Part shown: positions 26,011 to 34,771 of the stretch, piece after piece
Numbering within the stretch: position 1 is the stretch's first letter
Layout: the number at the start of each line of letters is the position of its first letter
Origin: Streptomyces seoulensis
GTDB taxonomy: Bacteria; Actinomycetota; Actinomycetes; Streptomycetales; Streptomycetaceae
Length of the DNA stretch: 64,000 bases
Reading direction: 5' to 3'
Assembly: GCF_004328625.1 (NCBI RefSeq)
Contig: NZ_CP032229.1
Coordinates: 3,038,001-3,102,000 of the forward strand
Program-made: the position numbers and the translations under genes
Notes under the pieces: model-generated
The model's input: only the letters and a program-made list of their open reading frames with translations
Told to the model about the DNA's origin: nothing
Databases searched by the model: none

Positions 26011-26916
26011 GTGACCTCAGCGACCCGAGAGCCGGGGACCCCGGCCCCCGCACAGCCGTCGGCCCCGTCCGGACGAGGAGGGGGCTCTCTTCCGCCGCGG
26101 CTGATCGCCACCGACCTCGACGGCACCCTGCTGCGCGACGACCAGACCGTGTCCCCGCGCACCGTCGCCGCGCTGGCGGCGGCCGAGAAGGCGGGGATCG
26201 AGGTCTTCTTCGTCACCGGCCGCCCGGCCCGCTGGATGGACGTCGTCAGCGAGCATGTGCACGGCCACGGCCTGGCGATCTGCGGCAACGGCGCCGCCGT
26301 GGTCGACCTGCACGGCGGCGCCGGCGCCCACCGGTTCGTGAAGGTGCGCGAGCTGGCCAGGGAGAACGCCCTGAAGTCGGTCCAGCTGCTGCGCGAGGCG
26401 GCCCCCGGCACCCTGTTCGCGGTGGAGCAGACCTACGGCTTCCACCAGGAGCCCGCCTATCCCAAGCTGCACCTGGAGATCCCGGACACCCTGCGCCCCG
26501 CCGAGGAACTCCTCGCGCCGGAGGGGGTCGCGGCGAGCCAGCCGGTGCTGAAGATCCTGGCCCACCACCCGGACCTCGACCCGGACGCCTTCCTCACCCT
26601 CGCCCGGATCGCCGTCGGCGGCCACGCCAACGTCACCCGCTCCAGCCCCAGCGCGCTGCTGGAACTGAGCGGACCCGGCGTCTCCAAGGCCAGCACCCTG
26701 GCCCTGTGCTGTGCCGAGCGCGGCATCTCGCACGAGGAGGTCGTCGCCTTCGGCGACATGCCGAACGACATCGAGATGCTGACCTGGGCGGGCCGCTCCT
26801 ACGCCATGGGCAACGCCCACCCCGACACGCTGGCCGCCGCCACCGGCCGCACTCACGCCAACAACGACGACGGCGTGGCCCGCGTGATCGAGGACCTGCT
26901 CGCCGGACGGGTCTGA
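26011..26916 (+). CDS. HAD family (Cof-type) phosphatase
   Basis: 301 residues from GTG 26011. A 30-residue Pro/Ser/Gly-rich leader precedes motif [14 protein letters not shown]; then VTGRPARW, a C2B cap, SKASTLALCC and GDMPNDIEML. GAGAAT at 25999-26004 ends six bases before the GTG and there is no ribosome site, so a leaderless message is likely. It is paralogous to the gene after serS but has a different cap, so the substrates probably differ. It converges on cydCD with only 13 bases between stops. Confidence 0.88.
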   Translation: MTSATREPGTPAPAQPSAPSGRGGGSLPPRLIATDLDGTLLRDDQTVSPRTVAALAAAEKAGIEVFFVTGRPARWMDVVSEHVHGHGLAICGNGAAVVDLHGGAGAHRFVKVRELARENALKSVQLLREAAPGTLFAVEQTYGFHQEPAYPKLHLEIPDTLRPAEELLAPEGVAASQPVLKILAHHPDLDPDAFLTLARIAVGGHANVTRSSPSALLELSGPGVSKASTLALCCAERGISHEEVVAFGDMPNDIEMLTWAGRSYAMGNAHPDTLAAATGRTHANNDDGVARVIEDLLAGRV

Positions 26917-26929
26917 CCGTACCCGCCGG

Positions 26930-29900
26930 TCAGAGCACGACGAGGGCCTCCGCCTCGGCCTCGCGGCGGGCCATCGCGGCCAGCGGGCCGTCCACGGCGA
27001 GCAGCTCGGCGTACGGGCCGCGCTGCACCACGCGCCCCGCGTCCAGGACGAGCACCTCGTCGACGGCGGCCAGGCCGGCCAGCCGGTGCGTGATCAGCAG
27101 CGAGGTTCGGCCCTCGGTCGCGGCCAGCAGATCGTCGGTGAGGGCGTCCGCCGTGGGCAGGTCGAGGTGCTCGGCGGGCTCGTCCAGCACCAGCACCGGG
27201 AAGTCCGCGAGCAGCGCGCGGGCCAGCGCGAGGCGCTGCCGCTGACCGCCGGAGAGCCGGGCGCCGTGCTCGCCGACGTGCGTGTCCAGGCCGTCGGGAA
27301 GTCCGTCCACCCAGTCCAGCAGCCGGGCCCGCAGCAGGACGTCCCGCAGCGCGGCCTCGGTCGCGTCCTTCCGGGCGAGCAGCAGGTTCTCCCGGACGGT
27401 GCTGTCGAAGAGGTGGGCGTCCTGGGCGCACAGCCCGACCAGCCGCCGTACCTCGTCGCCGTCCATCTCGGCCGCCGGGACCCCGGCCAGCGTGTACGTG
27501 CCCGCGCCGGGGTCCAGGAAGCGGAGCAGCACCTGGGCGAGGGTGGTCTTGCCGGAGCCCGAGGGGCCGACCACGGCGATCCGGCGGCCCCGGTCCAGCG
27601 TGAGGTCGAGCCCGTGCAGCGCGTCCTGGTGCTGGTCCTCGTAGCGGGCGCTCAGGTCCCGCACCACGAGCGGGAACGGGGACGCGGGGGCCTCACGCGG
27701 CTGCTCCGGCTCGTGCACCGGCACCGGGGCGTCCAGCACCTCGTAGACCCGCTCGGCGCTGCGGGCGACCCGCTGCCGGAAGCGGACGGCCACCGGAAGG
27801 CCGAGCACGGCTTCGAAGGCGGCCAGCGGGGTGAGGACGACCACGGCCACCAGCACGCCGTGGATACGGCCCTGGGCCGCCGCCTGCGCGCCGAGCAGTG
27901 CGGCCACGGTGACGGTAAGACCGGAGATCAGCGCGGTCAGGCCGTCGCCGAGGGCGGTGACCCCGGCCGAGCGGGACGCGATCCGGGTCAGGGTGCCGTC
28001 GGCCTCACGGGTGGCCGCCGTGCGCGAGGGCAGCGCCCCGGCGACGGTCAGCTCGGCGGTGCCGGTGAGCAGGTCGGTGACGCGGGTGGCCAGCACGCCC
28101 CGGGCGGGCGCCAGCCGTCGTTCGGTGCGCCGGGCCACGGCCGCCGTGATCAGCGGGACGCCGACCCCGGCGAGCAGCAGGCCGACGGCGAGCGCGGCGC
28201 CCGCTTCGGGGAGCAGCCAGGCGGTGAACCCGACCGAGGCGGCGGAGACGACGACCGCCACACCGGTGGGCAGCAGCCAGCGCAGCCAGTAGTCCTGGAA
28301 GGCGTCCACGTCGTCGACGAGCCGGCTGAGCAGATCACCGCGCCGGATGCCGCGCAACCCCGCCGGGGCCAGCCGCTCAAGCCTCTTGTAGACGGCGACG
28401 CGGGTGTCGGCGAGCATGCGCAGCACGGCGTCGTGCGACACCAGCCGCTCGCTGTACCGGAAGACGGCCCGGCCGATGCCGAAGAACCGGGTGGCCGTCA
28501 CGGCGACCAGGAGATAGAGCACCGGCGGCTGCTGGGAGGCGCGCGAGATCAGCCAGCCGGAGGTCGCCATCAGACCGACGGCGCAGCCCAGGGCGAGGCT
28601 GCCGAGCAGCAGCGCGAAGAGGAGCCGTCCGCGCCGGGCGGCGGCCACGGAGCGGACGCGGCCCAGAATGCCGCGCTCACCGGCCGTGGTCTCCTCGGGC
28701 GCGTTCCGGTCGTCGTCGGCGTCGTCCTGCTCGGGGAAGAAGGCTTCGCCGCCCGCGGGCTCCGGTACGTGCGCGTCGAGCGCGGTGGCGGCGAGTTCGG
28801 GGGCGAGCGCCTCGGCCATGACCGGCTCGGGCGCGGCGGCGGGCTCGGACAGCTCCAGCCGTACGACCCGGTCGGCGACCTCCAGCAGGGCGGGCCGGTG
28901 CACGACGAGCAGGACCGTACGGCCGACGGCGAGGCGTCGTACCGCCGCGACGACGTCGGCCTCGGTGGCACCGTCCAGCGCGGCGGTGGGCTCGTCCAGC
29001 AGCAGCACCGGACGGTCGGCGAGGAAGGCGCGGGCCAGGGCGAGCCGCTGCCGCTGACCTGCGGAGAGTCCGGCGCCGTCCTCCCCGAGCAGGGTGCCGG
29101 CGCCCGCGGGCAGCGCGTCCACGAACTCCAGCGCACCGGCGTCGGCCAGTGCCCGGCGTACGGCGGCGTCGTCCGCGTCGGGGCGGGCCAGGCGGACGTT
29201 CTCGGCGATGGTCCCGGCGTACAGGTGCGGGCGCTGCGGTACCCAGGCGATCCTGGAGCGCCATTCCTCCAGGTCGAGGCCGGCGAGGTCGGCGCCGCCG
29301 ACGCGGACCTGGCCCTCGGTGGGCCGGACGAAGCCGAGGAGCACGCCGAGCAGGGTGGACTTGCCCGCACCGCTCGGCCCGATCAGGGCCACGGTCTCGC
29401 CGGGTTCCACGGAGAAGGACACATCGGTGACGGCATCCGCCGAGCGGCCGGGGTAGCGGACCGTCATGGAATCGAAGGCCAGCGAGCCGGCCGGGACGGG
29501 GGCGGTGCCGGTGGCCGGGACCGGCGTCTCCAGCACGGCGAAGATCTCCTCGGCGGCGGCCAGACCCTCCGCCGCCGCGTGGTACTGCGCGCCCACCTGG
29601 CGCAGCGGGAGGTACGCCTCCGGGGCCAGGATCAGGATGACCAGGCCGATGTAGAGGTCCATTCCGCCGTGCACCAGCCGCATGCCGATGGTGACGGCGA
29701 CCAGCGCGACGGAGAGCGTGGCCAGCAGCTCCAGCGCGAAGGAGGAGAGGAAGGCGATCCGCAGGGTCCGCATGGTGGCCCGGCGGTACTCGCCGGTGAT
29801 CTTGCGGATGGACTCGGCCTGCGCCTTGGCCCGCCCGAACACCTTCAGCGTGGGCAGCCCCGCGACCACGTCCAGGAAGTGGCCGGAGAGCCGGGACAGC

Positions 29901-30475
29901 AGCGACCACTGGCGGTCCATCCGGGACTGGGTGGCCCAGCCGATCAGGATCATGAAGACCGGGATGAGGGGGAGAGTGGCGACGATGATCGCCGCCGAGA
30001 CCCAGTCCTCGGTGACGATCCGCGCCAGCACCGCCACCGGGACGACCAGGGCGAGGCCCATCTGCGGCAGGTACCGCGAGAAGTAGTCGTCCAGGGCGTC
30101 GACCCCGCGCGTGGCCAGGGTGACCAGCGAGCCGGTGCGCTGGCCGCTCAGCCAGCCGGGACCCAGCACGGCGGCCCGCTCGACCAGGCGCTCCCGCAGC
30201 TCGGACTTCACGGCCGCGCTGGCCTTGTGCGCCGCCAGCTCGGTGAGCCAGGAGACCAGTGCCCGCCCGCAGGCCACGCCCGCCAGCAGCGCCAGCGGGG
30301 TGACCAGGTCACCTGCCGACTTGCCGTGCTGGAAGGCGCCGACCACGATCTCGGCGATCAGCATGGCCTGGGCGATGACCAGACCGGCGCCGAGCCCGCC
30401 CAGGAGGACGACCGCCACGAGGAAGAAGCGCGTGGCACCGGCGTAGCGCAGCAGGCGGGGATCGATCGGTTTCAC
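26930..30475 (-). CDS. cydCD: Fused CydD-CydC thiol reductant ABC exporter
   Basis: 1181 residues from GTG 30475, with AAGGAC about nine bases upstream. Two complete exporter halves in one chain: CydD-like (membrane about 15-300, ATPase about 330-545, Walker A GPSGAGKST, signature LSAGQRQRLALA) and CydC-like (membrane about 610-890, ATPase about 930-1165, Walker A GPSGSGKTT, signature LSGGQRQRLALA). E. coli CydDC exports cysteine and glutathione and is needed to assemble cytochrome bd. The fusion is usual in actinobacteria. It is third in cydA-cydB-cydCD; its start codon lies inside a perfect parS palindrome. Confidence 0.95.
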   Translation of the reverse strand: MKPIDPRLLRYAGATRFFLVAVVLLGGLGAGLVIAQAMLIAEIVVGAFQHGKSAGDLVTPLALLAGVACGRALVSWLTELAAHKASAAVKSELRERLVERAAVLGPGWLSGQRTGSLVTLATRGVDALDDYFSRYLPQMGLALVVPVAVLARIVTEDWVSAAIIVATLPLIPVFMILIGWATQSRMDRQWSLLSRLSGHFLDVVAGLPTLKVFGRAKAQAESIRKITGEYRRATMRTLRIAFLSSFALELLATLSVALVAVTIGMRLVHGGMDLYIGLVILILAPEAYLPLRQVGAQYHAAAEGLAAAEEIFAVLETPVPATGTAPVPAGSLAFDSMTVRYPGRSADAVTDVSFSVEPGETVALIGPSGAGKSTLLGVLLGFVRPTEGQVRVGGADLAGLDLEEWRSRIAWVPQRPHLYAGTIAENVRLARPDADDAAVRRALADAGALEFVDALPAGAGTLLGEDGAGLSAGQRQRLALARAFLADRPVLLLDEPTAALDGATEADVVAAVRRLAVGRTVLLVVHRPALLEVADRVVRLELSEPAAAPEPVMAEALAPELAATALDAHVPEPAGGEAFFPEQDDADDDRNAPEETTAGERGILGRVRSVAAARRGRLLFALLLGSLALGCAVGLMATSGWLISRASQQPPVLYLLVAVTATRFFGIGRAVFRYSERLVSHDAVLRMLADTRVAVYKRLERLAPAGLRGIRRGDLLSRLVDDVDAFQDYWLRWLLPTGVAVVVSAASVGFTAWLLPEAGAALAVGLLLAGVGVPLITAAVARRTERRLAPARGVLATRVTDLLTGTAELTVAGALPSRTAATREADGTLTRIASRSAGVTALGDGLTALISGLTVTVAALLGAQAAAQGRIHGVLVAVVVLTPLAAFEAVLGLPVAVRFRQRVARSAERVYEVLDAPVPVHEPEQPREAPASPFPLVVRDLSARYEDQHQDALHGLDLTLDRGRRIAVVGPSGSGKTTLAQVLLRFLDPGAGTYTLAGVPAAEMDGDEVRRLVGLCAQDAHLFDSTVRENLLLARKDATEAALRDVLLRARLLDWVDGLPDGLDTHVGEHGARLSGGQRQRLALARALLADFPVLVLDEPAEHLDLPTADALTDDLLAATEGRTSLLITHRLAGLAAVDEVLVLDAGRVVQRGPYAELLAVDGPLAAMARREAEAEALVVL

Positions 30476-30482
30476 GTGAAAC
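30469..30482. other. parS site overlapping cydCD start
   Basis: Perfect GTTTCACGTGAAAC, the ParB-binding palindrome of Streptomyces. The cydCD start codon (30473-30475, minus strand) lies within it. Confidence 0.85.
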
Positions 30483-30505
30483 GTGTCCTTCAGTCCCGAG
30501 AGTGT

Positions 30506-30519
30506 GTTTCACGTGAAAC
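30506..30519. other. parS site between cydB and cydCD
   Basis: Perfect GTTTCACGTGAAAC, 37 bases from the first site and within the 59-base gap between cydB and cydCD. Confidence 0.85.
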
Positions 30520-30534
30520 ATACCCTTGAGGCGG

Positions 30535-31539
30535 TCAGTGTGCGGCTTCGGCGATGTGCTGGGTACCGATGCGCTTGCGGAAGACCCAGTAGGTCCATGC
30601 CTGGTAGAGCATGACCAGCGGGGCGGCGATGACGGCGCACCACGTCATGATCTTGAGGGTGTACGGGCTCGACGAGGCGTTGGTGACCGTCAGGCTCCAG
30701 TCCGCGTCGAGGGTGGACGGCATCACGTTCGGGAAGAGCGACAGGAACAGCATCGCCACGACGGCCGCGATGGTCGCCCCGGACAGCGCGAACGCCCAGC
30801 CCTCCCGCACCCGCCAGATGGCACCCAGCGCGCCGAGCAGGGCGACGGCCGCCACGACGAGGGCGACCAGGCTGGCGACGTCCCCGCTGTGGAGCTGCGT
30901 CCAGACGAGGAAGCCGAGCGCCAGGACGACGGTCACCGGGCCGAGGCGCAGCGCCAGGGTCCGGGCCCGCGTCCGAATGTCACCGACGGTCTTGAGCGCC
31001 GTGAACACCGCCCCGTGGAGGGTGAACAGGGTGAGGGTCACCGCGCCGCCGAGCAGGGCGTAGGGGTTGAACAGGTCGCCCAGCCCGCCGACGTACTCGA
31101 AGTTCCGGTCGATCTTCACGCCGTGCACGATGTTGCCGAAGGCCACGCCCCAGAGGAACGCCGGGATCAGCGAGCACCAGAAGATCGCCCACTCCCAGTT
31201 GCGCTGCCACTTCTCCTCGGGCCGCTTGGCCCGGTACTCGAAGCCCACGCCGCGCACGATCAGGCAGACCAGGATGAGCAGCAGCGGCAGATAGAAGCCG
31301 GAGAACAGGGTGGCGTACCACTCCGGGAAGGCGGCGAAGGTCGCACCGCCCGCGGAGAGCAGCCACACCTCGTTGCCGTCCCAGACCGGGCCGATGGTGT
31401 TGATCAGCACCCGCCGCTCGGGCCGGTTCCGGGCGAGCAGCCGGGTCAGCACCCCGACCCCGAAGTCGAACCCCTCCAGGAAGAAGTAGCCGGTCCAGAG
31501 CACGGCTATGAGTACGAACCAGACGTCATGCAGTTCCAT
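30535..31539 (-). CDS. cydB: Cytochrome bd oxidase subunit II
   Basis: 334 residues from ATG 31539. It is an eight- to nine-helix membrane protein starting MELHDVWFVLIAVLW, with the family segment FFLEGFDFGVG. Together with CydA it forms the quinol oxidase that reduces oxygen to water at low oxygen; CydB is the structural partner. It starts 16 bases after the cydA stop. Length is slightly shorter than the E. coli protein, as in other actinobacteria. Confidence 0.95.
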   Translation of the reverse strand: MELHDVWFVLIAVLWTGYFFLEGFDFGVGVLTRLLARNRPERRVLINTIGPVWDGNEVWLLSAGGATFAAFPEWYATLFSGFYLPLLLILVCLIVRGVGFEYRAKRPEEKWQRNWEWAIFWCSLIPAFLWGVAFGNIVHGVKIDRNFEYVGGLGDLFNPYALLGGAVTLTLFTLHGAVFTALKTVGDIRTRARTLALRLGPVTVVLALGFLVWTQLHSGDVASLVALVVAAVALLGALGAIWRVREGWAFALSGATIAAVVAMLFLSLFPNVMPSTLDADWSLTVTNASSSPYTLKIMTWCAVIAAPLVMLYQAWTYWVFRKRIGTQHIAEAAH

Positions 31540-31555
31540 GGCTGTTCCCCCAGCG

Positions 31556-33064
31556 CTAGTACGAGAAGGCCATCGGCCGGTCGGCGTCCTGGTGGTCGCC
31601 GCCGATCTTCGTGGGCGGGTTGAGATCGGCCTCGGTCAGCTCCGGGGGACCGGCCTTGGCGTACTTGACGAGCAGCCGGACCTCGATGACCGCGAGAATC
31701 GCGTACAGCGCGGTGAAGACGGCCATGGAGATGGCGACCTCGGTCTGGGAGACACCGGGGGAGACCGCTTGGCGGGTCTGGAACAGGCCGTAGACGACCC
31801 AGGGCTGGCGGCCCATCTCGGTGAAGATCCAGCCCCAGGAGTTGGCGATCAGCGGGAAGGCCATCGTCCAGGTGGCCACGCGCCAGAACCAGGAGGTGAG
31901 CTTCGGGCCCAGCGTCCGCTTCCCGAACAGCACCAGCAGCGGCACCTCGTCGTCGCCGGTACGCAGGTGCCGGGGGAGCAGGAACTTCTTCCGGGTCAGC
32001 CAGAGCCCGAGCGCCCCGAGGGTGAAGGAGGCCATGCCGAACCCGATCATCCAGCGGAAGCCCCAGTAGGCGACCGGGATGTTGGGCCGGTAGTCACCGG
32101 GCCCGAACTTCTGCTGCTCGGCCTTGTTGACGTCGTTGATGCCGGGGACGTACGAGGAGAAGTCGTCGTTGGCGAGGAAGGACAGCAGGCCCGGCACCTC
32201 GATGGCGACGGTGTTGTGGCCCTTGTCCACGTCTCCGTAGGCGAAAACCGAGAAGGGCGCGGGCTTCTGACCGTCCCACAGGGCCTCGGCGGCGGCCATC
32301 TTCATCGGCTGCTGCTTGAACATCACCTTGCCGAGGGTGTCGCCGCTGATGGCGGTGAGCAGGCCGGCGATCACCACGGTGATCAGGCCGAGCCGCAGCG
32401 AGGTCCGCATCACCTTGATGTGCCGGCGCCGGGTCAGGTGATAGGCGGCCAGGCCCACCATGAAGGCGCCGCCGGTCAGGAAGGCCGCGGAGAGGGTGTG
32501 GAACGCCTGGGCGAGCGCGGTGTTCTGGGTCAGCACGGCCCAGAAGTCGGTCAGTTCGGCGCGCCCCCGCTCCTTGTTGATCCGGAAGCCGACGGGGTGC
32601 TGCATCCAGGAGTTGGCCGCGAGGATGAAGTACGCCGAGAGGATCGTGCCGATCGAGACCATCCATATGCAGGCCAGGTGGATCTTCTTCGGCAGCTTGT
32701 CCCAGCCGAAGATCCACAGCCCGATGAAGGTCGACTCGAAGAAGAAGGCGATCAGCGCCTCGAAGGCCAGCGGGGCGCCGAAGATGTCTCCGACGAAGCG
32801 CGAGTACTCCGACCAGTTCATGCCGAACTGGAACTCCTGCACGATGCCGGTGACCACGCCCATCGCGATGTTGATCAGGAAGAGCTTGCCCCAGAACTTG
32901 GTGGCCCTGAGGTAGACCTCCTTCTCCGTGCGCACCCAGGCGGTCTGCAGTCCGGCCGTCAGGGCGGCCAGGGAGATCGTCAGCGGGACGAACAGAAAGT
33001 GATAGACGGTGGTGATGCCGAACTGCCAGCGCGCCAGGGTCTCCGGCGCCAACGCCAGTTCCAC
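31556..33064 (-). CDS. cydA: Cytochrome bd oxidase subunit I
   Basis: 502 residues from GTG 33064; GGAGGGG sits six bases upstream. The haem b595 ligand His is near residue 18 (VYHFLFVPLT), the haem b558 His and Met ligands lie in later helices (HTLSAAFLTG region; WMIGFGMAS), and the quinol-site GRQPW motif appears in EMGRQPWVV. The Q loop is of the short type. First gene of the cyd operon, with a Rex operator 84 bases upstream. Confidence 0.96.
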   Translation of the reverse strand: MELALAPETLARWQFGITTVYHFLFVPLTISLAALTAGLQTAWVRTEKEVYLRATKFWGKLFLINIAMGVVTGIVQEFQFGMNWSEYSRFVGDIFGAPLAFEALIAFFFESTFIGLWIFGWDKLPKKIHLACIWMVSIGTILSAYFILAANSWMQHPVGFRINKERGRAELTDFWAVLTQNTALAQAFHTLSAAFLTGGAFMVGLAAYHLTRRRHIKVMRTSLRLGLITVVIAGLLTAISGDTLGKVMFKQQPMKMAAAEALWDGQKPAPFSVFAYGDVDKGHNTVAIEVPGLLSFLANDDFSSYVPGINDVNKAEQQKFGPGDYRPNIPVAYWGFRWMIGFGMASFTLGALGLWLTRKKFLLPRHLRTGDDEVPLLVLFGKRTLGPKLTSWFWRVATWTMAFPLIANSWGWIFTEMGRQPWVVYGLFQTRQAVSPGVSQTEVAISMAVFTALYAILAVIEVRLLVKYAKAGPPELTEADLNPPTKIGGDHQDADRPMAFSY

Positions 33065-33146
33065 GTCGTCACCCCTCCTTACCTCGCCGTTCCGGTGCGG
33101 CTTTCGCCGCTTATGCCCCCCACATATGGAGCAATCCGGTCGGAGC

Positions 33147-33170
33147 TTGTGAAAGCGTTCACATTCACAA
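33147..33170. promoter_or_regulatory. Rex operator upstream of cydA
   Basis: TGTGAAAGCGTTCACA (33148-33163) matches the Rex palindrome TGTGAAC-N3-TTCACA with perfect TGTGAA/TTCACA arms. A third half-site, TTCACAA (33164-33170), follows directly, so TTGTGAA at 33147-33153 can also pair with it across ten bases. Rex senses the NADH/NAD ratio and represses cyd genes until oxygen falls. Confidence 0.85.
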
Positions 33171-33220
33171 GCCATTATGGCGCACACGTATTCGGCCTCC
33201 ACAAGGGGGCCCCCACGACG

Positions 33221-33247
33221 AAGGGCCCCGCCTTCCGGCAGGGCCCC
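33221..33247 (-). terminator. Terminator after hisC
   Basis: On the minus strand GGGGCCCTGCC and GGCGGGGCCC flank a GGAA loop, followed by TTCGTCGT. The stem has one bulge and begins 23 bases after the hisC stop, between hisC and the cyd regulatory region. Confidence 0.7.
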
Positions 33248-33269
33248 GCACGTCATGGTCGGACCGGTG

Positions 33270-34355
33270 TCAGTCCGCCGTCTCGCGACGGAACGCCTCC
33301 GCCGCCTTCAGGAACATGTCGTTCGCCTCGTTCTCCCCGACCGTCACCCGCACGCCCTCACCGGCGAACGGTCGCACGACCACCCCGTGGTCCTCGCACG
33401 CCGCCGCGAACTCCATGGTCCGCTCCCCCAGCCGCAGCCATACGAAGTTGGCCTGCGTCTCCGGCACCGTCCAGCCCTGCGCGCGCAGCGCGTCGACCAC
33501 CCGGGCGCGCTCGCACACCAGCGAGCCGACCCGGCCGAGCAGCTCGTCCTCCGCCTGGAGCGAGGCGATCGCCGCCTCCTGCGCGACATGGCTGACGCCG
33601 AACGGCACCGCCGTCTTGCGCAGCGCGGCCGCCACCGGCTCGTGCGCGATGGCGAAACCGACCCGCAGGCCGGCCAGCCCGTACGCCTTGGAGAAGGTGC
33701 GCAGCACGCAGACGTTCGGCCGCTCCCGGTACAGCTCGACACCGTCGGGCACCTCGGGGTCGCGGATGAACTCCCGGTACGCCTCGTCCAGCACCACGAG
33801 CACGTCCTTCGGCACCCGGTCGAGGAACCGCTCCAGCTCGGCCCGGCGCACCACGGTGCCGGTCGGGTTGTTGGGGTTGCAGACGAAGATCAGCCGGGTC
33901 CGCTCGGTGATCGCGTCCGCCATCGCGTCCAGGTCGTGCACATCGCCCGGCGTGAGCGGCACCTGCACGGGCGTGGCCCCGCTGATCCGCGTGATGATCG
34001 GGTACGCCTCGAAGGAGCGCCAGGCGTAGATCACCTCGTCGCCCGGACCGCTGGTCGCCTGCACGAGCTGCTGGGCCACGCCGACCGAGCCGGTGCCCGT
34101 GGCCAAGTGGGAGACGGGGACGCCGAAACGCTCCGCCAGCTCGGCCATCAGGCCGCCGCACGCCATGTCGGGGTAGCGGTTGAACTCGGCGACGGCCGCC
34201 GCGACCCGCTCCATGACACCGGGCAGCGGGGGATAGGGGTTCTCGTTCGAGGACAGCTTGAAGGCGACCGGACCCTCGGCCGATGCGGGCTTGCCCGGCT
34301 TGTAGGTGGGGATACCCTCCAGCTCGGCGCGCAGCTTGGGGCTCGTCTCGCTCAC
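33270..34355 (-). CDS. hisC: Histidinol-phosphate / aromatic aminotransferase
   Basis: 361 residues from GTG 34355, with AGGAGGA about eight bases upstream. It is a class I/II PLP aminotransferase of the HisC family: NENPYPP near residue 40, [16 protein letters not shown] and the PLP lysine in [14 protein letters not shown]. It stands alone, away from a his operon, so it could be the second HisC paralogue or the related aromatic aminotransferase (Pat) that makes phenylalanine or tyrosine from the keto acids. Sequence alone does not separate these. Confidence 0.88.
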   Translation of the reverse strand: MSETSPKLRAELEGIPTYKPGKPASAEGPVAFKLSSNENPYPPLPGVMERVAAAVAEFNRYPDMACGGLMAELAERFGVPVSHLATGTGSVGVAQQLVQATSGPGDEVIYAWRSFEAYPIITRISGATPVQVPLTPGDVHDLDAMADAITERTRLIFVCNPNNPTGTVVRRAELERFLDRVPKDVLVVLDEAYREFIRDPEVPDGVELYRERPNVCVLRTFSKAYGLAGLRVGFAIAHEPVAAALRKTAVPFGVSHVAQEAAIASLQAEDELLGRVGSLVCERARVVDALRAQGWTVPETQANFVWLRLGERTMEFAAACEDHGVVVRPFAGEGVRVTVGENEANDMFLKAAEAFRRETAD

Positions 34356-34771
34356 CGCAGTCCTCCTCGCGACCACCGGCGGACCGTCGACGCCGCCGGC
34401 ATCCAATGCTCCTCACCTTATGAGGATTCGGCGCACTTGCGTACCGGTGCGCCTCCGCTTCCGCGGCCCCGGGGCATCATGGGCCGCGCCGGGTGAGGGC
34501 TGCGCTTTAGGGGGCGCACCGCGCATTTGTCCGTGCGCCGGTGGCTCGCGCCGTGGCGCGCATCCCTCGTGAAGGTGAGTTGAGACCTCTTCGAAACATG
34601 GGGCACTTGGCAGGCTCACGCGCATCGACAAGACACGTCCTGTCATTGCACCGCCCAACTGACTTGCTTTCAAAGGTGGTTGGGCCCTGACGACCATGCA
34701 GAAACGTGCCTGTCAACGCATGCATATGCGTCCGCCCTACCCCACCACAAGAGCCCTACTATCGGCTCGCC
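34356..34771. promoter_or_regulatory. hisC-lacI divergent region with repeated dyads
   Basis: Two dyads use identical arms: GGCGCAC (34430-34436) with GTGCGCC (34447-34453), and GGCGCAC (34513-34519) with GTGCGCC (34533-34539), 83 bases apart. Nearer lacI, ACGCAT (34716-34721) and ATGCGT (34726-34731) flank GCAT. TACTAT at 34757-34762 is a good -10 for lacI. No open frame or RNA gene was recognised in the 416 bases. Confidence 0.55.
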
